In this document: positions 36,828 to 44,719 of the stretch, piece after piece
How positions within the stretch are numbered: the first letter of the stretch is position 1
How the letters are laid out: the number at the start of each line of letters is the position of its first letter
DNA from: Verrucomicrobiaceae bacterium
GTDB taxonomy: Bacteria; Verrucomicrobiota; Verrucomicrobiia; Verrucomicrobiales; Verrucomicrobiaceae
Direction: 5' to 3'
Length of the DNA stretch: 64,000 bases
Assembly: GCA_016795485.1 (NCBI GenBank)
Contig: JAEUHM010000010.1
Location: 62,001-126,000 of the forward strand
Position numbers and translations under genes: made by a program
The notes under the pieces: model-generated
Database searches by the model: none
What the model was told of the DNA's origin: nothing
The model's input: only the letters and a program-made list of their open reading frames with translations

Positions 36828-38728
36828 TGTCCGCAAAGAAAACCAAAGTCAGCCGCCAGGATTTGGCCGCAATGTCTTCCAAGGAGACCTGGGCGCTGGC
36901 CAAGGAAACCTACACCAAGCTGTTCGCTTTCGTACGGCCATACAAGGGCCGATTTTTCCTCGGCCTGCTGCTCGGCGTGATGGCTGGACTCTCCAATGCC
37001 TTTCTGGTGCAAGGCATGTACCTGGTGTTCGCGGTTGTCCTAGCCAAACCGGAAGAGATCGCTGACCCCGAGAAGGCAAAGGATCTCTTTGAGTTTGGTT
37101 TTGGCGCCTACAAGCTGAATGCGCTCGACTACGTGCCTACCTCTTGGATCGGCTCAGACTCCATGTTGGTCCTCGCATGCCTCACGGTGCCACTGGTCTT
37201 CCTTCTCCGAGCCGGTCTCACCTATTTGGCCAACTACTGCATGATGTGGGTGGGCAACCGGGTGTTGTACGATCTACGAAATGCGACTTATGGTGCGATC
37301 TTGAAGCAGTCTCTTGGCTACTTTGCGCAAGCGAAGAGCGGCAATTTGGTGCAGACCGTTTTCAACCAAGCACGCGTTGCCCAGCAGAACCTCATCACTC
37401 TGGCGCAAGACCTTGTGCAGCGGCCAGTGTCTATCATCGCTATTCTGGCAACGCTCTTCTACATGGCGCCGATGTTCACCTTTCTAGCGCTGATTGTGTT
37501 CCCGTTGTGCATTCTTCCTGTCGTCTACATCGGCAAAAAAGTCCGCAGTGCTGGCACCCAAGAAGAGCAGGAAGCAGGACAAATGATGGTGCAGATGACG
37601 GAGACGTTTCACGGCATTCGTGTGGTGAAGGCTCTGGCCCGTGAGCACCACGAGATGGATCGCTTTAAGCAGTCGAATGCGACGATGAACAAGCTCATCA
37701 TGCGTTACGGCAAAGCCATGGAACTGGTGGGCATGATCGTGGAGGTGGTCGCCTCACTCGGAGTCGCCATTGGTCTCTACTATGCGAAGAAGCACACGAA
37801 CATCGACGGAAAGATGTTCTTTGCGCTGATCGGTGGCCTCACTCAAATCTATCCTCACACGAAAGCGCTCTCTCGGGTGCAATTGATGATGCAAAAGGCT
37901 ATCGTGGCCACCTCATCCATCTTTGCCACCTTGGATCAACAGCCAGATATCAAGGACAAGCCCGATGCCAAGGTGATCAAACGGAGCCAGGGGCGAGTTC
38001 GTTTTGAGAGCGTGACGTTTGGTTATAAGTCGGGCAAACCAGCGGTAAAAAATATCTCGTTCAGCCTAGAGCCAGGTAAGTTTTACGCGCTTGTCGGCCC
38101 CACAGGAGCGGGAAAGAGCACTATCTTCACCTTGCTGCAGCGATTCTACGACGTGAACTCAGGTGCGGTGTATTTGGACGATGTCGACATCAGGGACGTC
38201 ACTCAAGAGTCACTGCGAAATCAAATCGGTGTGGTGAATCAAGACGCCTTCCTCTTTCACGACACGATCCGCGAGAACATCCGCTACGGGCGCTTGGATG
38301 CGAGCGAGGCTGACATCATGGACGCAGCTCGCCGCGCTCACGTCCATGACTTCGTCAAAGATAAGAAAGAAGGCTATGACACCGTGGTGGGTGACTCCGG
38401 CGGCAATCTTTCTGGAGGCCAAAAGCAAAGGGTAACCATTGCGCGTGCTATTCTGAGGAACGCACCCATCCTTTTGTTAGACGAAGCCACGTCAGCGCTA
38501 GACACAGAGACGGAGCGAATCATCCAAGAGGCGATTCATGAGCTCTCGAAAGGCAAAACGGTCATCGCGATAGCCCACCGACTCTCCACCGTGCTCGAAG
38601 CCGACCGTATCATCGTCATGAAAGATGGCGGGATTGACGCTGCTGGGACTCATCAAGAGTTGCTGCAAACCAGCGAGTTGTATCAGCGTCTCTATCAGCT
38701 TCAGTTCCAGGAAAACAACGCTACATGA
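36827..38728 (+). CDS. MsbA-type ABC exporter (membrane plus ATPase domains)
   Basis: The 633-residue half-transporter has a six-helix membrane domain (about 30-375) and an ATPase domain with Walker A GPTGAGKS, Q-loop NQDAFLF, signature LSGGQKQR and Walker B ILLLDEATSALD followed by the H-loop AIAHRLST. The domain order and length fit MsbA and related lipid or glycolipid flippases. A first-helix loop rich in Glu, Lys and Asp (about 75-100) is longer than in E. coli MsbA. Its start overlaps the GT9 stop and its stop overlaps the next gene (ATGA). A lipid A or lipid-linked glycan substrate is inferred from neighbours. Confidence 0.9.
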   Translation: MSAKKTKVSRQDLAAMSSKETWALAKETYTKLFAFVRPYKGRFFLGLLLGVMAGLSNAFLVQGMYLVFAVVLAKPEEIADPEKAKDLFEFGFGAYKLNALDYVPTSWIGSDSMLVLACLTVPLVFLLRAGLTYLANYCMMWVGNRVLYDLRNATYGAILKQSLGYFAQAKSGNLVQTVFNQARVAQQNLITLAQDLVQRPVSIIAILATLFYMAPMFTFLALIVFPLCILPVVYIGKKVRSAGTQEEQEAGQMMVQMTETFHGIRVVKALAREHHEMDRFKQSNATMNKLIMRYGKAMELVGMIVEVVASLGVAIGLYYAKKHTNIDGKMFFALIGGLTQIYPHTKALSRVQLMMQKAIVATSSIFATLDQQPDIKDKPDAKVIKRSQGRVRFESVTFGYKSGKPAVKNISFSLEPGKFYALVGPTGAGKSTIFTLLQRFYDVNSGAVYLDDVDIRDVTQESLRNQIGVVNQDAFLFHDTIRENIRYGRLDASEADIMDAARRAHVHDFVKDKKEGYDTVVGDSGGNLSGGQKQRVTIARAILRNAPILLLDEATSALDTETERIIQEAIHELSKGKTVIAIAHRLSTVLEADRIIVMKDGGIDAAGTHQELLQTSELYQRLYQLQFQENNAT

Positions 38729-39765
38729 GCCAGAAGATTGTTCAGAAGCCGCTTAGGATCGGCATCATCGGTGCCGGAGGTATCGTTAAGCAACGTCACC
38801 TGCCAGCCCTGCTGAAGATGCAGGATGAGGTGCGGATTGTGGCTGTCGCAAATCAAACAACGGGCAGCGCTCAACGCTTTGTGCAGCAGCATGTGCCGGG
38901 TGCGCGTGCCTTGGACAAGTGGGAACAAGTGGCCAGCGACGACGAAGTAGACGCCGTGTGGGTCGGCGCAACGCCTTGGCTCCACAAGGACGCCACCATC
39001 ATGGCACTCAACCACGGTAAACATGTGTTTTGTCAGGCTCGCATGGCAAGAGACCTCTCCGAAGCTGGCCAGATGTGGGAAGCAAGCCTCCGCTACCCTG
39101 AACTCGTGACCGCTCTTTGCCCTGCTCCTCACGGCATGACCGGTGGGGAGTATGTGAAGCAACTTTTGGCAGATAAGGCGATCGGCGATCCGATTCACTG
39201 TGTGCTCAACAGCTTCAACGATGCATGGCTTGACCCCAACAAACCACCTCATTGGCGTCAGCGTGTGGATGTGAGCGGCCTACAAGTGCTCACACTCGGC
39301 ATCTACGTTGAAGTGCTTCACCGTTGGCTCGGCGACATCGTTCAAGTGCAAGCAGACGGCGGTGTAGCTATTCCCGACCGGGGAGGTTACGAGGTAGAAG
39401 TGCCAGACTACCTAAACGTATTGTGCCAGTTCCGCAGTGGCGTGCGCGGTGCTCTCATGTTCAGTGGCGTTGCAAGTCACGGCAGGTCCGACGAACTCTC
39501 GATCTTTGGAACGGAAGGCACTTTGGTATACGACTTTGCCAACGAGCGCGTTCTACTGGGCAAACCAGGCAAGCCTCTTGAAGAGTTGCCAATCCCTTCT
39601 GAACATCGGCGGGAATGGACCGTGGAAAAGGACTTCGTGAACGCAGTTCTAGATCCAGAGGCACCTCGACCAAAGCCAGACTTCGTCGAGGGCATGCGCT
39701 ACATGCGGGTTGTGCAGTCGGTCGCCCTCGCTCAGGACTCAGGAGAGGCCCAACGGGTCTGCTAA
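38725..39765 (+). CDS. Gfo/Idh/MocA-family oxidoreductase with altered EKP motif
   Basis: The 346-residue protein has an N-terminal Rossmann domain (GIIGAGGIVKQRHLPAL) and the typical alpha/beta C-terminal domain. The family's catalytic block usually reads G-K-H-V-x-x-EKP, with Lys assisting catalysis. Here it reads GKHVFCQARMA, so both Glu and Lys are replaced, which occurs in a minority of homologues. NAD(P) binding is expected, but catalysis by the classical route is doubtful. It overlaps the exporter gene by four bases, so a role in modifying or sensing a sugar intermediate of the same pathway is likely. Confidence 0.87.
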   Translation: MSQKIVQKPLRIGIIGAGGIVKQRHLPALLKMQDEVRIVAVANQTTGSAQRFVQQHVPGARALDKWEQVASDDEVDAVWVGATPWLHKDATIMALNHGKHVFCQARMARDLSEAGQMWEASLRYPELVTALCPAPHGMTGGEYVKQLLADKAIGDPIHCVLNSFNDAWLDPNKPPHWRQRVDVSGLQVLTLGIYVEVLHRWLGDIVQVQADGGVAIPDRGGYEVEVPDYLNVLCQFRSGVRGALMFSGVASHGRSDELSIFGTEGTLVYDFANERVLLGKPGKPLEELPIPSEHRREWTVEKDFVNAVLDPEAPRPKPDFVEGMRYMRVVQSVALAQDSGEAQRVC

Positions 39766-39771
39766 ACAAAA

Positions 39772-39794
39772 AAGAGCCGCACTCGGCGGCTCTT
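39772..39794. terminator. Bidirectional intrinsic terminator between the Gfo/Idh gene and secG
   Basis: A 9-bp perfect GC-rich stem (AAGAGCCGC / GCGGCTCTT) with a 5-nt loop is followed by TTTT on the plus strand and by a T-run on the minus strand (seen as the A-run just before it). It lies between two convergent genes and fits termination in both directions. Confidence 0.85.
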
Positions 39795-39820
39795 TTCAAA
39801 ATCAATTTCTCCGTTCCAGC

Positions 39821-40399
39821 TTACTCGCCCTTCGGGTTGGGCTTGGTTTCGCTTGGGCCTGCGGGAGTAGCAGGAGTTGTGGGTGCGGCTGCGGGTGCTT
39901 CCGGGGTAGCTGGAGCTTTTGGAGTGCTGTCAGCCGCTGGTTTGACAGGGGCGGGTGCCGTCGTGGCTGCTGGAGTTGTTTTTGGTGCTTCTGCAGGCTT
40001 GGTCACAGGAGTGGCGGCCGGTGCGGGTGCTTTGGGCGCCTCTACTGGCTGGCTGGTGGCGGCTGGAGTTGGCGTCGGAACGGATGCTGGGGCTGCGGCG
40101 GGAGTAGGAGCAGGTGCTGCTGCTTTAGCTGGATCGACGAGGCCTTTGGTGTCGTTGGCCAGCTTATGGTCGCGAGCGACAAGGGATGCGAGTGTCACCG
40201 TCAGGACGAAAAGCATGATCGCAAGCCAGACAGTGCCTTTTTGGAGCACGTTAGTGGTTTGAGCACCCCACATCTGGCTGGTAACGCCTTCACCAAACGC
40301 CGCGCCAAGGCCTTCCTGCCGAGGGCGCTGCATCATGACGATGAGGATCAACAGAAGGCAGATAATGACTTCCAGGATGGTGAGGATGGTAATGAGCAT
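39821..40399 (-). CDS. secG: Protein translocase subunit SecG with Ala/Pro-rich tail
   Basis: SecG assists SecYEG translocation in the inner membrane. The first 75 residues or so match the family: two helices (about 4-22 and 57-75) joined by a loop with VMMQRPRQEGLGAAFG, the conserved SecG motif region. Residues about 85-192 form a low-complexity tail rich in Ala, Pro, Thr and Lys that is absent from classical SecG of about 75-110 residues; it is probably disordered. The antisense strand of this tail yields long Gly-rich shadow readings that are not genes. It converges with the Gfo/Idh gene at a bidirectional terminator. Confidence 0.93.
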   Translation of the reverse strand: MLITILTILEVIICLLLILIVMMQRPRQEGLGAAFGEGVTSQMWGAQTTNVLQKGTVWLAIMLFVLTVTLASLVARDHKLANDTKGLVDPAKAAAPAPTPAAAPASVPTPTPAATSQPVEAPKAPAPAATPVTKPAEAPKTTPAATTAPAPVKPAADSTPKAPATPEAPAAAPTTPATPAGPSETKPNPKGE

Positions 40400-40474
40400 A
40401 AAAGAAAAGAGGGGCGGGAATATGCGGGGTTTTGCAGTCTTGGCAAGATTTACCTCGCCTTTGGGTGCCCCGGA

Positions 40475-41161
40475 CTACGGAGCCTCTGGTTTCTCGTTTA
40501 GCACGTATTCCAGGTCCTTCCTGAGCTTGGTCTGCGCTATTTTGCGGAACTCTGGGTCTGGGTTCAAGACTTCATACATGCCTCTGAGGTGACCATCCGC
40601 ATCAACAAGGGCCACCCTCATGTCGTGATTGTATTTGTCGACTGGGCTAGTGCGCTGTGCTTCGGGTTTCTCCTCGAGCTTATAGAACTTCATCTTTAAG
40701 TTTAGGTAGGTACGGATGCGTGCTTGGTCGCCATTCACGAACCACCAGTTCTCTCCGGTGACTCCGTAGCCTTCGGCAGCCTCCTTCATCCGCTCTGGGG
40801 TATCGCCTGGATCAATTGCAAACGAGATGAACTGAAGCTGTGGATATTTTGCGGCAAACTGATCATACAGGCCCTTCATTTCGTCGATGATCATGCTGCA
40901 GCCACTCGGGCAGGTGCTGTAGAAGTGCGCAGCGAGGATCACCTTCCCCCGCAAATCGCTCAGCTTAACCGCCTTGCCAGAGCGTTCGGTGAGTTCGAGG
41001 TCATCCTTCAGTTGTGTGATGAACGGAGGACGGTCTTTGTCCTTCCGCATCGATTGGATCATGAGGTAGTTGTAAAGAATCACCACGCCACAAACCATGA
41101 TGATGATAGGAATCCAAATGGACCAGGGGTTGATTTGTCTTTCGCTGGAAGGCGTGTTCAT
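40475..41161 (-). CDS. SCO1/SenC/PrrC-family copper chaperone
   Basis: The 228-residue protein has an N-terminal membrane anchor (about 13-34) and a thioredoxin-like domain. The copper-binding motif is CPSGC (Cys84 and Cys88), with the third ligand His179 in the YNHDM segment. SCO proteins deliver copper to, or reduce, the CuA site of oxidase subunit II. It ends the respiratory operon, 27 bases downstream of ctaB, and so would mature the CuA subunit encoded at 43145. The C-terminal 45 residues are charged and show no further motif. Confidence 0.92.
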   Translation of the reverse strand: MNTPSSERQINPWSIWIPIIIMVCGVVILYNYLMIQSMRKDKDRPPFITQLKDDLELTERSGKAVKLSDLRGKVILAAHFYSTCPSGCSMIIDEMKGLYDQFAAKYPQLQFISFAIDPGDTPERMKEAAEGYGVTGENWWFVNGDQARIRTYLNLKMKFYKLEEKPEAQRTSPVDKYNHDMRVALVDADGHLRGMYEVLNPDPEFRKIAQTKLRKDLEYVLNEKPEAP

Positions 41162-41188
41162 AAGGTAAGGACGTGGCCGGAAAATCGC

Positions 41189-42121
41189 TTACTTCCAAGC
41201 CAACACGGTAAAAATGAGAACGAGTGGTAGATAGGCCAGGGTGCAGAAGAAGAGCTTCCTGGCGCTTGGCCGATCCCTCAACTGGCGGAACTTCCAGGCG
41301 AGCCAACAAAGCCACCCGCCAAGCGCGACTCCTGGCAGGAGGAACCACACTGACGCCACCTTCATCATCACCGGATAGAACATGAGCATCAAGGTAGCGA
41401 TGGCATATCCAAGAGCATGCAGAGACGTTTTGGCACCTTTGTCATCATCATTGGCCAACATGACGAACCCGCCTCGCTGATACTCATCGCGATACATCCA
41501 GTTGATGGCTAAAAAGTGTGGCAACTGCCAGAAGAACAGGAGCGCAAATAAATAAATGGCACCCGGCTCGATAAGCAGTTCCCACCGGAAGTAACTTCCG
41601 GTGGCAGCACTTGGGCCAGCAGCTCCCGCCCAGCCGATGAGCGGTGGCAAAGCTCCCGAAACAGCACCAACGAGCGTGTTAGCCGCAGACGCTTGTTTTA
41701 GCGGCGTGTAGATGAAAAGATAGGTCGCCAAAGTCGCGGCGGTGAGGCCCGCAGCTTCTACGTTGACCTTGGCGGAGAGGTGAATGAGGGCAAATGAACT
41801 CAGAACCCAGCCCAGCCCGAAAGCTGCCGGTGTACTAATGCGACCGGATGGTAAAGGACGGTCAGCCGTGCGCACCATGCGTGAATCCGGCTCCACTTCC
41901 ATGAGTTGATTGAACACAGCCGCTCCGAACGCTGCCAGGGTGCTGCCCAAAAGGGTATGAAATAGTAACCACCCGTCCAAAGGCTGCTGACGCCGGAGCC
42001 AAAAGCCCACAAACGTGGTCACGATGACTAGCGCACTCAGCCGAAACTTGGTTAGCACTAACAAGTCCTTCAGCATGGAAGGAGGTGCTTTTTCAGATTC
42101 TGATGCTTGGGATTCAGCCAT
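41189..42121 (-). CDS. ctaB: Protohaem IX farnesyltransferase (haem O synthase)
   Basis: CtaB adds a farnesyl group to haem B to make haem O. The 310-residue UbiA-type membrane protein has the Asp-rich prenyl motif NQLMEVEPDSRMVRTADRPL (around residues 70-90) and a second conserved block YLFIYTPLKQ, then NTLVGAVSGALPP and the DEYQRGGFVML loop. The start ATG at 42121 overlaps the end of ctaA by eight bases and gives a normal length; the extended reading to 42229 lies inside ctaA. Product haem O is then converted by the CtaA encoded upstream, for the aa3-type oxidase in this operon. Confidence 0.95.
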   Translation of the reverse strand: MAESQASESEKAPPSMLKDLLVLTKFRLSALVIVTTFVGFWLRRQQPLDGWLLFHTLLGSTLAAFGAAVFNQLMEVEPDSRMVRTADRPLPSGRISTPAAFGLGWVLSSFALIHLSAKVNVEAAGLTAATLATYLFIYTPLKQASAANTLVGAVSGALPPLIGWAGAAGPSAATGSYFRWELLIEPGAIYLFALLFFWQLPHFLAINWMYRDEYQRGGFVMLANDDDKGAKTSLHALGYAIATLMLMFYPVMMKVASVWFLLPGVALGGWLCWLAWKFRQLRDRPSARKLFFCTLAYLPLVLIFTVLAWK

Positions 42122-43091
42122 GTGACGATTTTTGATGCGCCGTCTGAAGCAACCACAAGAATAGCCCGCTGACGAGCAGGGATGACAAACCAATGTGAAG
42201 GATTTGTGCGGTGGGCACGATACCGACATGGGCGAGGATCACCCCCAAGACCATTTGTGCCAAGATGAGACCGAGGATGGCTTTCTCCAAGAAGGTCCGG
42301 TGGCCGTTCTTGATGAAAAACACGACTCCTGCACCGACGATGAGCCAGGATGCACTGCGATGAACGAGGTAGACCCAAGTCTGCTCAAGTTCTGTTACCC
42401 AGGCGCTTCTCGGTTGCCCGAGATGGGTCTTGGCGAGCATATCCGTCATCTCCCGCACCTGCGAGCCCAAGACACCTTCCGCCACGACTGCTGCAAACAG
42501 CCACAGAGCGATCTGCCGTGGGAACATTCGCGATTCGATGCCGGATTGGCTCAACTCAAACCCACTTCGATGCATCGCAAACACCAAGACGCACAACAGC
42601 ACAATCGCGAGCGCCATATGAAGGGTGATGATGCCCGGTTTTAGTCCGCTATAGACGACTCTGGCTCCCAGCCATGCGTTGAATAATACCAGAAGCAAAG
42701 CAAGCCATGCCGCGACATGCACCGATGGGAATCTCTTTCGCTGGAGAAACGAAGCAATCAGAAGCGCAAGCGCAGACAAGCCTACCGGCATACTCGTCAG
42801 ACGATTGATGTATTCGATCCATGTGTGGGTGGCGTTGAACTCTGCTCGAATAGTAGCAGGTGTGATGGATGCAGGATCTCTGCCGTGCTGTGCTGCTTTT
42901 CGCCGAAACCGCTCGATGTCCAAGTGTTCGAAGTCGATCTGCTCAGCAGAGGTGGGCGGGATAGCTCGGCCATAACAAAAAGGCCAATCGGGGCAACCAA
43001 GGCCTGAGCCAGTGGCCCGAACAATGGCACCAACGAAAACCAACAACAGCACCGCCAAGTAGGCGATGGTAGCTAGTCGCTTGAGCAACAT
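42114..43091 (-). CDS. ctaA: Haem A synthase
   Basis: CtaA oxidises the methyl group of haem O to the formyl group of haem A. The 325-residue protein has eight hydrophobic helices and the family landmarks: GAIVRATGSGLGCPDWPFC near the N-terminus, then HTWIEYINRL, and paired His residues (ITLHMALAI, LVHRSASWL and a late LHIGLSS). The Cys pair in the first loop (GLGCPDWPFC) fits the B. subtilis-type disulfide. ATG 43091 was chosen; a TTG at 43148 overlapping the subunit II stop is an alternative. It lies between coxB and ctaB. Confidence 0.95.
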   Translation of the reverse strand: MLLKRLATIAYLAVLLLVFVGAIVRATGSGLGCPDWPFCYGRAIPPTSAEQIDFEHLDIERFRRKAAQHGRDPASITPATIRAEFNATHTWIEYINRLTSMPVGLSALALLIASFLQRKRFPSVHVAAWLALLLVLFNAWLGARVVYSGLKPGIITLHMALAIVLLCVLVFAMHRSGFELSQSGIESRMFPRQIALWLFAAVVAEGVLGSQVREMTDMLAKTHLGQPRSAWVTELEQTWVYLVHRSASWLIVGAGVVFFIKNGHRTFLEKAILGLILAQMVLGVILAHVGIVPTAQILHIGLSSLLVSGLFLWLLQTAHQKSSHG

Positions 43092-43144
43092 GGTCGGTCC
43101 GGCAGGCAGGTGCAAAACAGCCACCGCCTCGCCCACCTCGGTTA

Positions 43145-43927
43145 TCAATGTGCCGCCACTGTGGTGTTGGCCTTCAGTGCGTTGTCAGACTGTGCCTTGA
43201 ACCACTTGTCGAAGTCTGCCTCGCTCACCACCTCAAGGGTTGCCTTCATCTGGGAGTGACCAGAACCGCAAAGCTGACCGCAGATGATGTCCCAAGTGCC
43301 TTCTTTGACCGGCTTGAACCACATATGGCTCTTGATTCCTGGAGTTGCGTCCTGAGCGGCGCGCATTGGAACAAGGGCAAGGTTGTGGATGACATCCTTG
43401 GAGCCCACGTCGACAATCACTGGGCGATTGTTTGGTAACTTCATGGTGGCTGCCACAAGGAAATCGTCTTTGCCGTTTGGATCCGCCATGTCACGTCCGA
43501 TGGGATTGTTTGGACCAATCAGCCGTGGGTCAACGCGGCCAAGCACGCCATCGTTACCTGCATAGTGGAAGTTCCAAAGGAACTGCTCGCCCACGGCGCG
43601 CATCTTCACGACATCAGGACCCGTTGGATAGCCATCCGCTTGCCTCGCCCAAAGGGGAAACGCGAACCCAACCAACAGAACGGCTTCGACAATACAAACG
43701 CCGATCTCGATGTGTGTAGTGGCGTGTCCACGTACACCGTGATAGTCCGCTTTTGGGTTTCGTTTGGCGTTAAAGCGCCAGAAAGTGTAAACGAGGAACA
43801 CGGACCAGCCAACGAAGAGGATAGCCATGAACCAATGAACAAAGCCGTTCATGTGATCGACTTGAGCACCGTGCTCAGAGGCGAGTTCAGGAAGCCAGAA
43901 GGGTTTGAGAATGGAGGTTACGTCCAT
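43145..43927 (-). CDS. coxB: Cytochrome c oxidase subunit II (CuA protein)
   Basis: The 260-residue protein has two N-terminal helices (about 26-50 and 72-95) and a periplasmic cupredoxin domain holding a full CuA site: His181 (VIHNLAL), Cys216 and Cys220 (CGQLCG), His224 and Met227 (GHSQM). It accepts electrons from cytochrome c and passes them to subunit I. No cytochrome c domain is fused at the C-terminus, so the enzyme is aa3- rather than caa3-type and needs a separate cytochrome c, such as the 47994 protein. In most oxidase operons this gene precedes subunit I; here it follows subunits III and IV. Confidence 0.94.
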   Translation of the reverse strand: MDVTSILKPFWLPELASEHGAQVDHMNGFVHWFMAILFVGWSVFLVYTFWRFNAKRNPKADYHGVRGHATTHIEIGVCIVEAVLLVGFAFPLWARQADGYPTGPDVVKMRAVGEQFLWNFHYAGNDGVLGRVDPRLIGPNNPIGRDMADPNGKDDFLVAATMKLPNNRPVIVDVGSKDVIHNLALVPMRAAQDATPGIKSHMWFKPVKEGTWDIICGQLCGSGHSQMKATLEVVSEADFDKWFKAQSDNALKANTTVAAH

Positions 43928-43937
43928 TGTTTAGAGT

Positions 43938-44141
43938 CTATTGGTGTTGAAGTAATGCTTCAGCTTCCGCGAACTTCCGCTGACGGCGGGAGAAGCTGAA
44001 CATGGTGTAAAATACGACGGCAAAAATGAGTGCGAGCGCTACCAGCATCACGATAACGGCAGCATCTTGTGCCTCTGCGGCAATGGTTCCAGCCGCAGGT
44101 CGGCAAGTAGCGCATCCAAGGAGTGTGAGTGCAGATGTCAT
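43938..44141 (-). CDS. Small single-pass membrane protein in the oxidase operon
   Basis: The 67-residue protein starts at ATG 44141, two bases beyond the stop of the 44144 gene, and ends 10 bases before coxB. It has one membrane segment (about 28-49) and a basic and helical tail with RRQRKFAEAEAL. The N-terminus has two Cys (CATC) and could be a lipoprotein-like or periplasmic leader. A much longer reading to 44357 covers the neighbouring gene in another frame and is a shadow. The function is unknown; a structural subunit of the oxidase is plausible. Confidence 0.6.
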   Translation of the reverse strand: MTSALTLLGCATCRPAAGTIAAEAQDAAVIVMLVALALIFAVVFYTMFSFSRRQRKFAEAEALLQHQ

Positions 44142-44143
44142 AA

Positions 44144-44350
44144 TCACACGATGATGGTTTTGGCCTTTTTGATGATGAACCAGAGGCCGTAAACGATAAT
44201 AATGACAGCAAGCCATCCGCTGCCGACTCGCAACCACTCGAGATTGAGGTGCTCTACGTCCTCCACATTCGTGCGCGTCCACTGCCACACGAACAAGTCG
44301 GTGAGAGCAGCTAAGACGATAAAAACGATGTGAAATCCGCGAAGTGACAT
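44144..44350 (-). CDS. Small two-helix membrane protein in the oxidase operon
   Basis: The 68-residue protein has two hydrophobic helices (about 5-24 and 46-63) and an Asp/Glu-containing loop between them, ending in KKAKTIIV. It starts three bases downstream of the subunit IV stop and ends two bases before the next small gene. No family was recognised. Its place among coxD, coxB and assembly genes suggests a small subunit or assembly factor of the aa3-type oxidase. Confidence 0.65.
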   Translation of the reverse strand: MSLRGFHIVFIVLAALTDLFVWQWTRTNVEDVEHLNLEWLRVGSGWLAVIIIVYGLWFIIKKAKTIIV

Positions 44351-44353
44351 GTC

Positions 44354-44710
44354 TCAATGATGGGCGGTAGCGGTCTTCACCGGAACTGCCGGTGCCTCGA
44401 AGCCTTCATCTTTCAATGGATCGCCGTGGGCTGAGATGAACAAGGTGAACAGAACGATGGCGAGCACGACCGTGAACACGAGAACCTTGTAGATCAGAGG
44501 CCGCTCATGATTCAAGTGCATGAAAATCAGGCAAACAAGGCTCGCCTTGAAGGTGGCCACTGCCATGCCGACGATCATGTTATTATTTCCACCGAAGTCG
44601 ATGAAGGAAATAGCCACGGTGATGACCGTGAAGACGATCAACGTAACGCCGATCTTGAGGTAGGTCTTTACGTGTGACGAAACGTCGTCGTGTGAGTTAT
44701 CGTGTCCCAT
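44354..44710 (-). CDS. coxD: Cytochrome c oxidase subunit IV (prokaryotic)
   Basis: The 118-residue protein has three helices (about 18-36, 44-63, 70-90), with the conserved FKASLVCLIFMHLNHE block of the COX4_pro family in the second helix and loop. It has a His-rich tail (TAHH). Subunit IV stabilises the oxidase core. It lies nine bases downstream of the subunit III gene. The symbol follows common usage for bacterial subunit IV; qoxD- and cyoD-type proteins are related. Confidence 0.9.
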   Translation of the reverse strand: MGHDNSHDDVSSHVKTYLKIGVTLIVFTVITVAISFIDFGGNNNMIVGMAVATFKASLVCLIFMHLNHERPLIYKVLVFTVVLAIVLFTLFISAHGDPLKDEGFEAPAVPVKTATAHH

Positions 44711-44719
44711 AGCGATGGA

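Noticed and set aside
39615-40501. Two long Gly/Ala- and Cys/Gly-rich plus-strand frames
   Set aside because: They are antisense readings of the low-complexity SecG tail and of the terminator region.
43938-44357. 139-residue reading upstream of coxB
   Set aside because: Its first 72 residues are an off-frame reading of the 68-residue gene at 44144. Only the last 67 residues, from ATG 44141, look coding.
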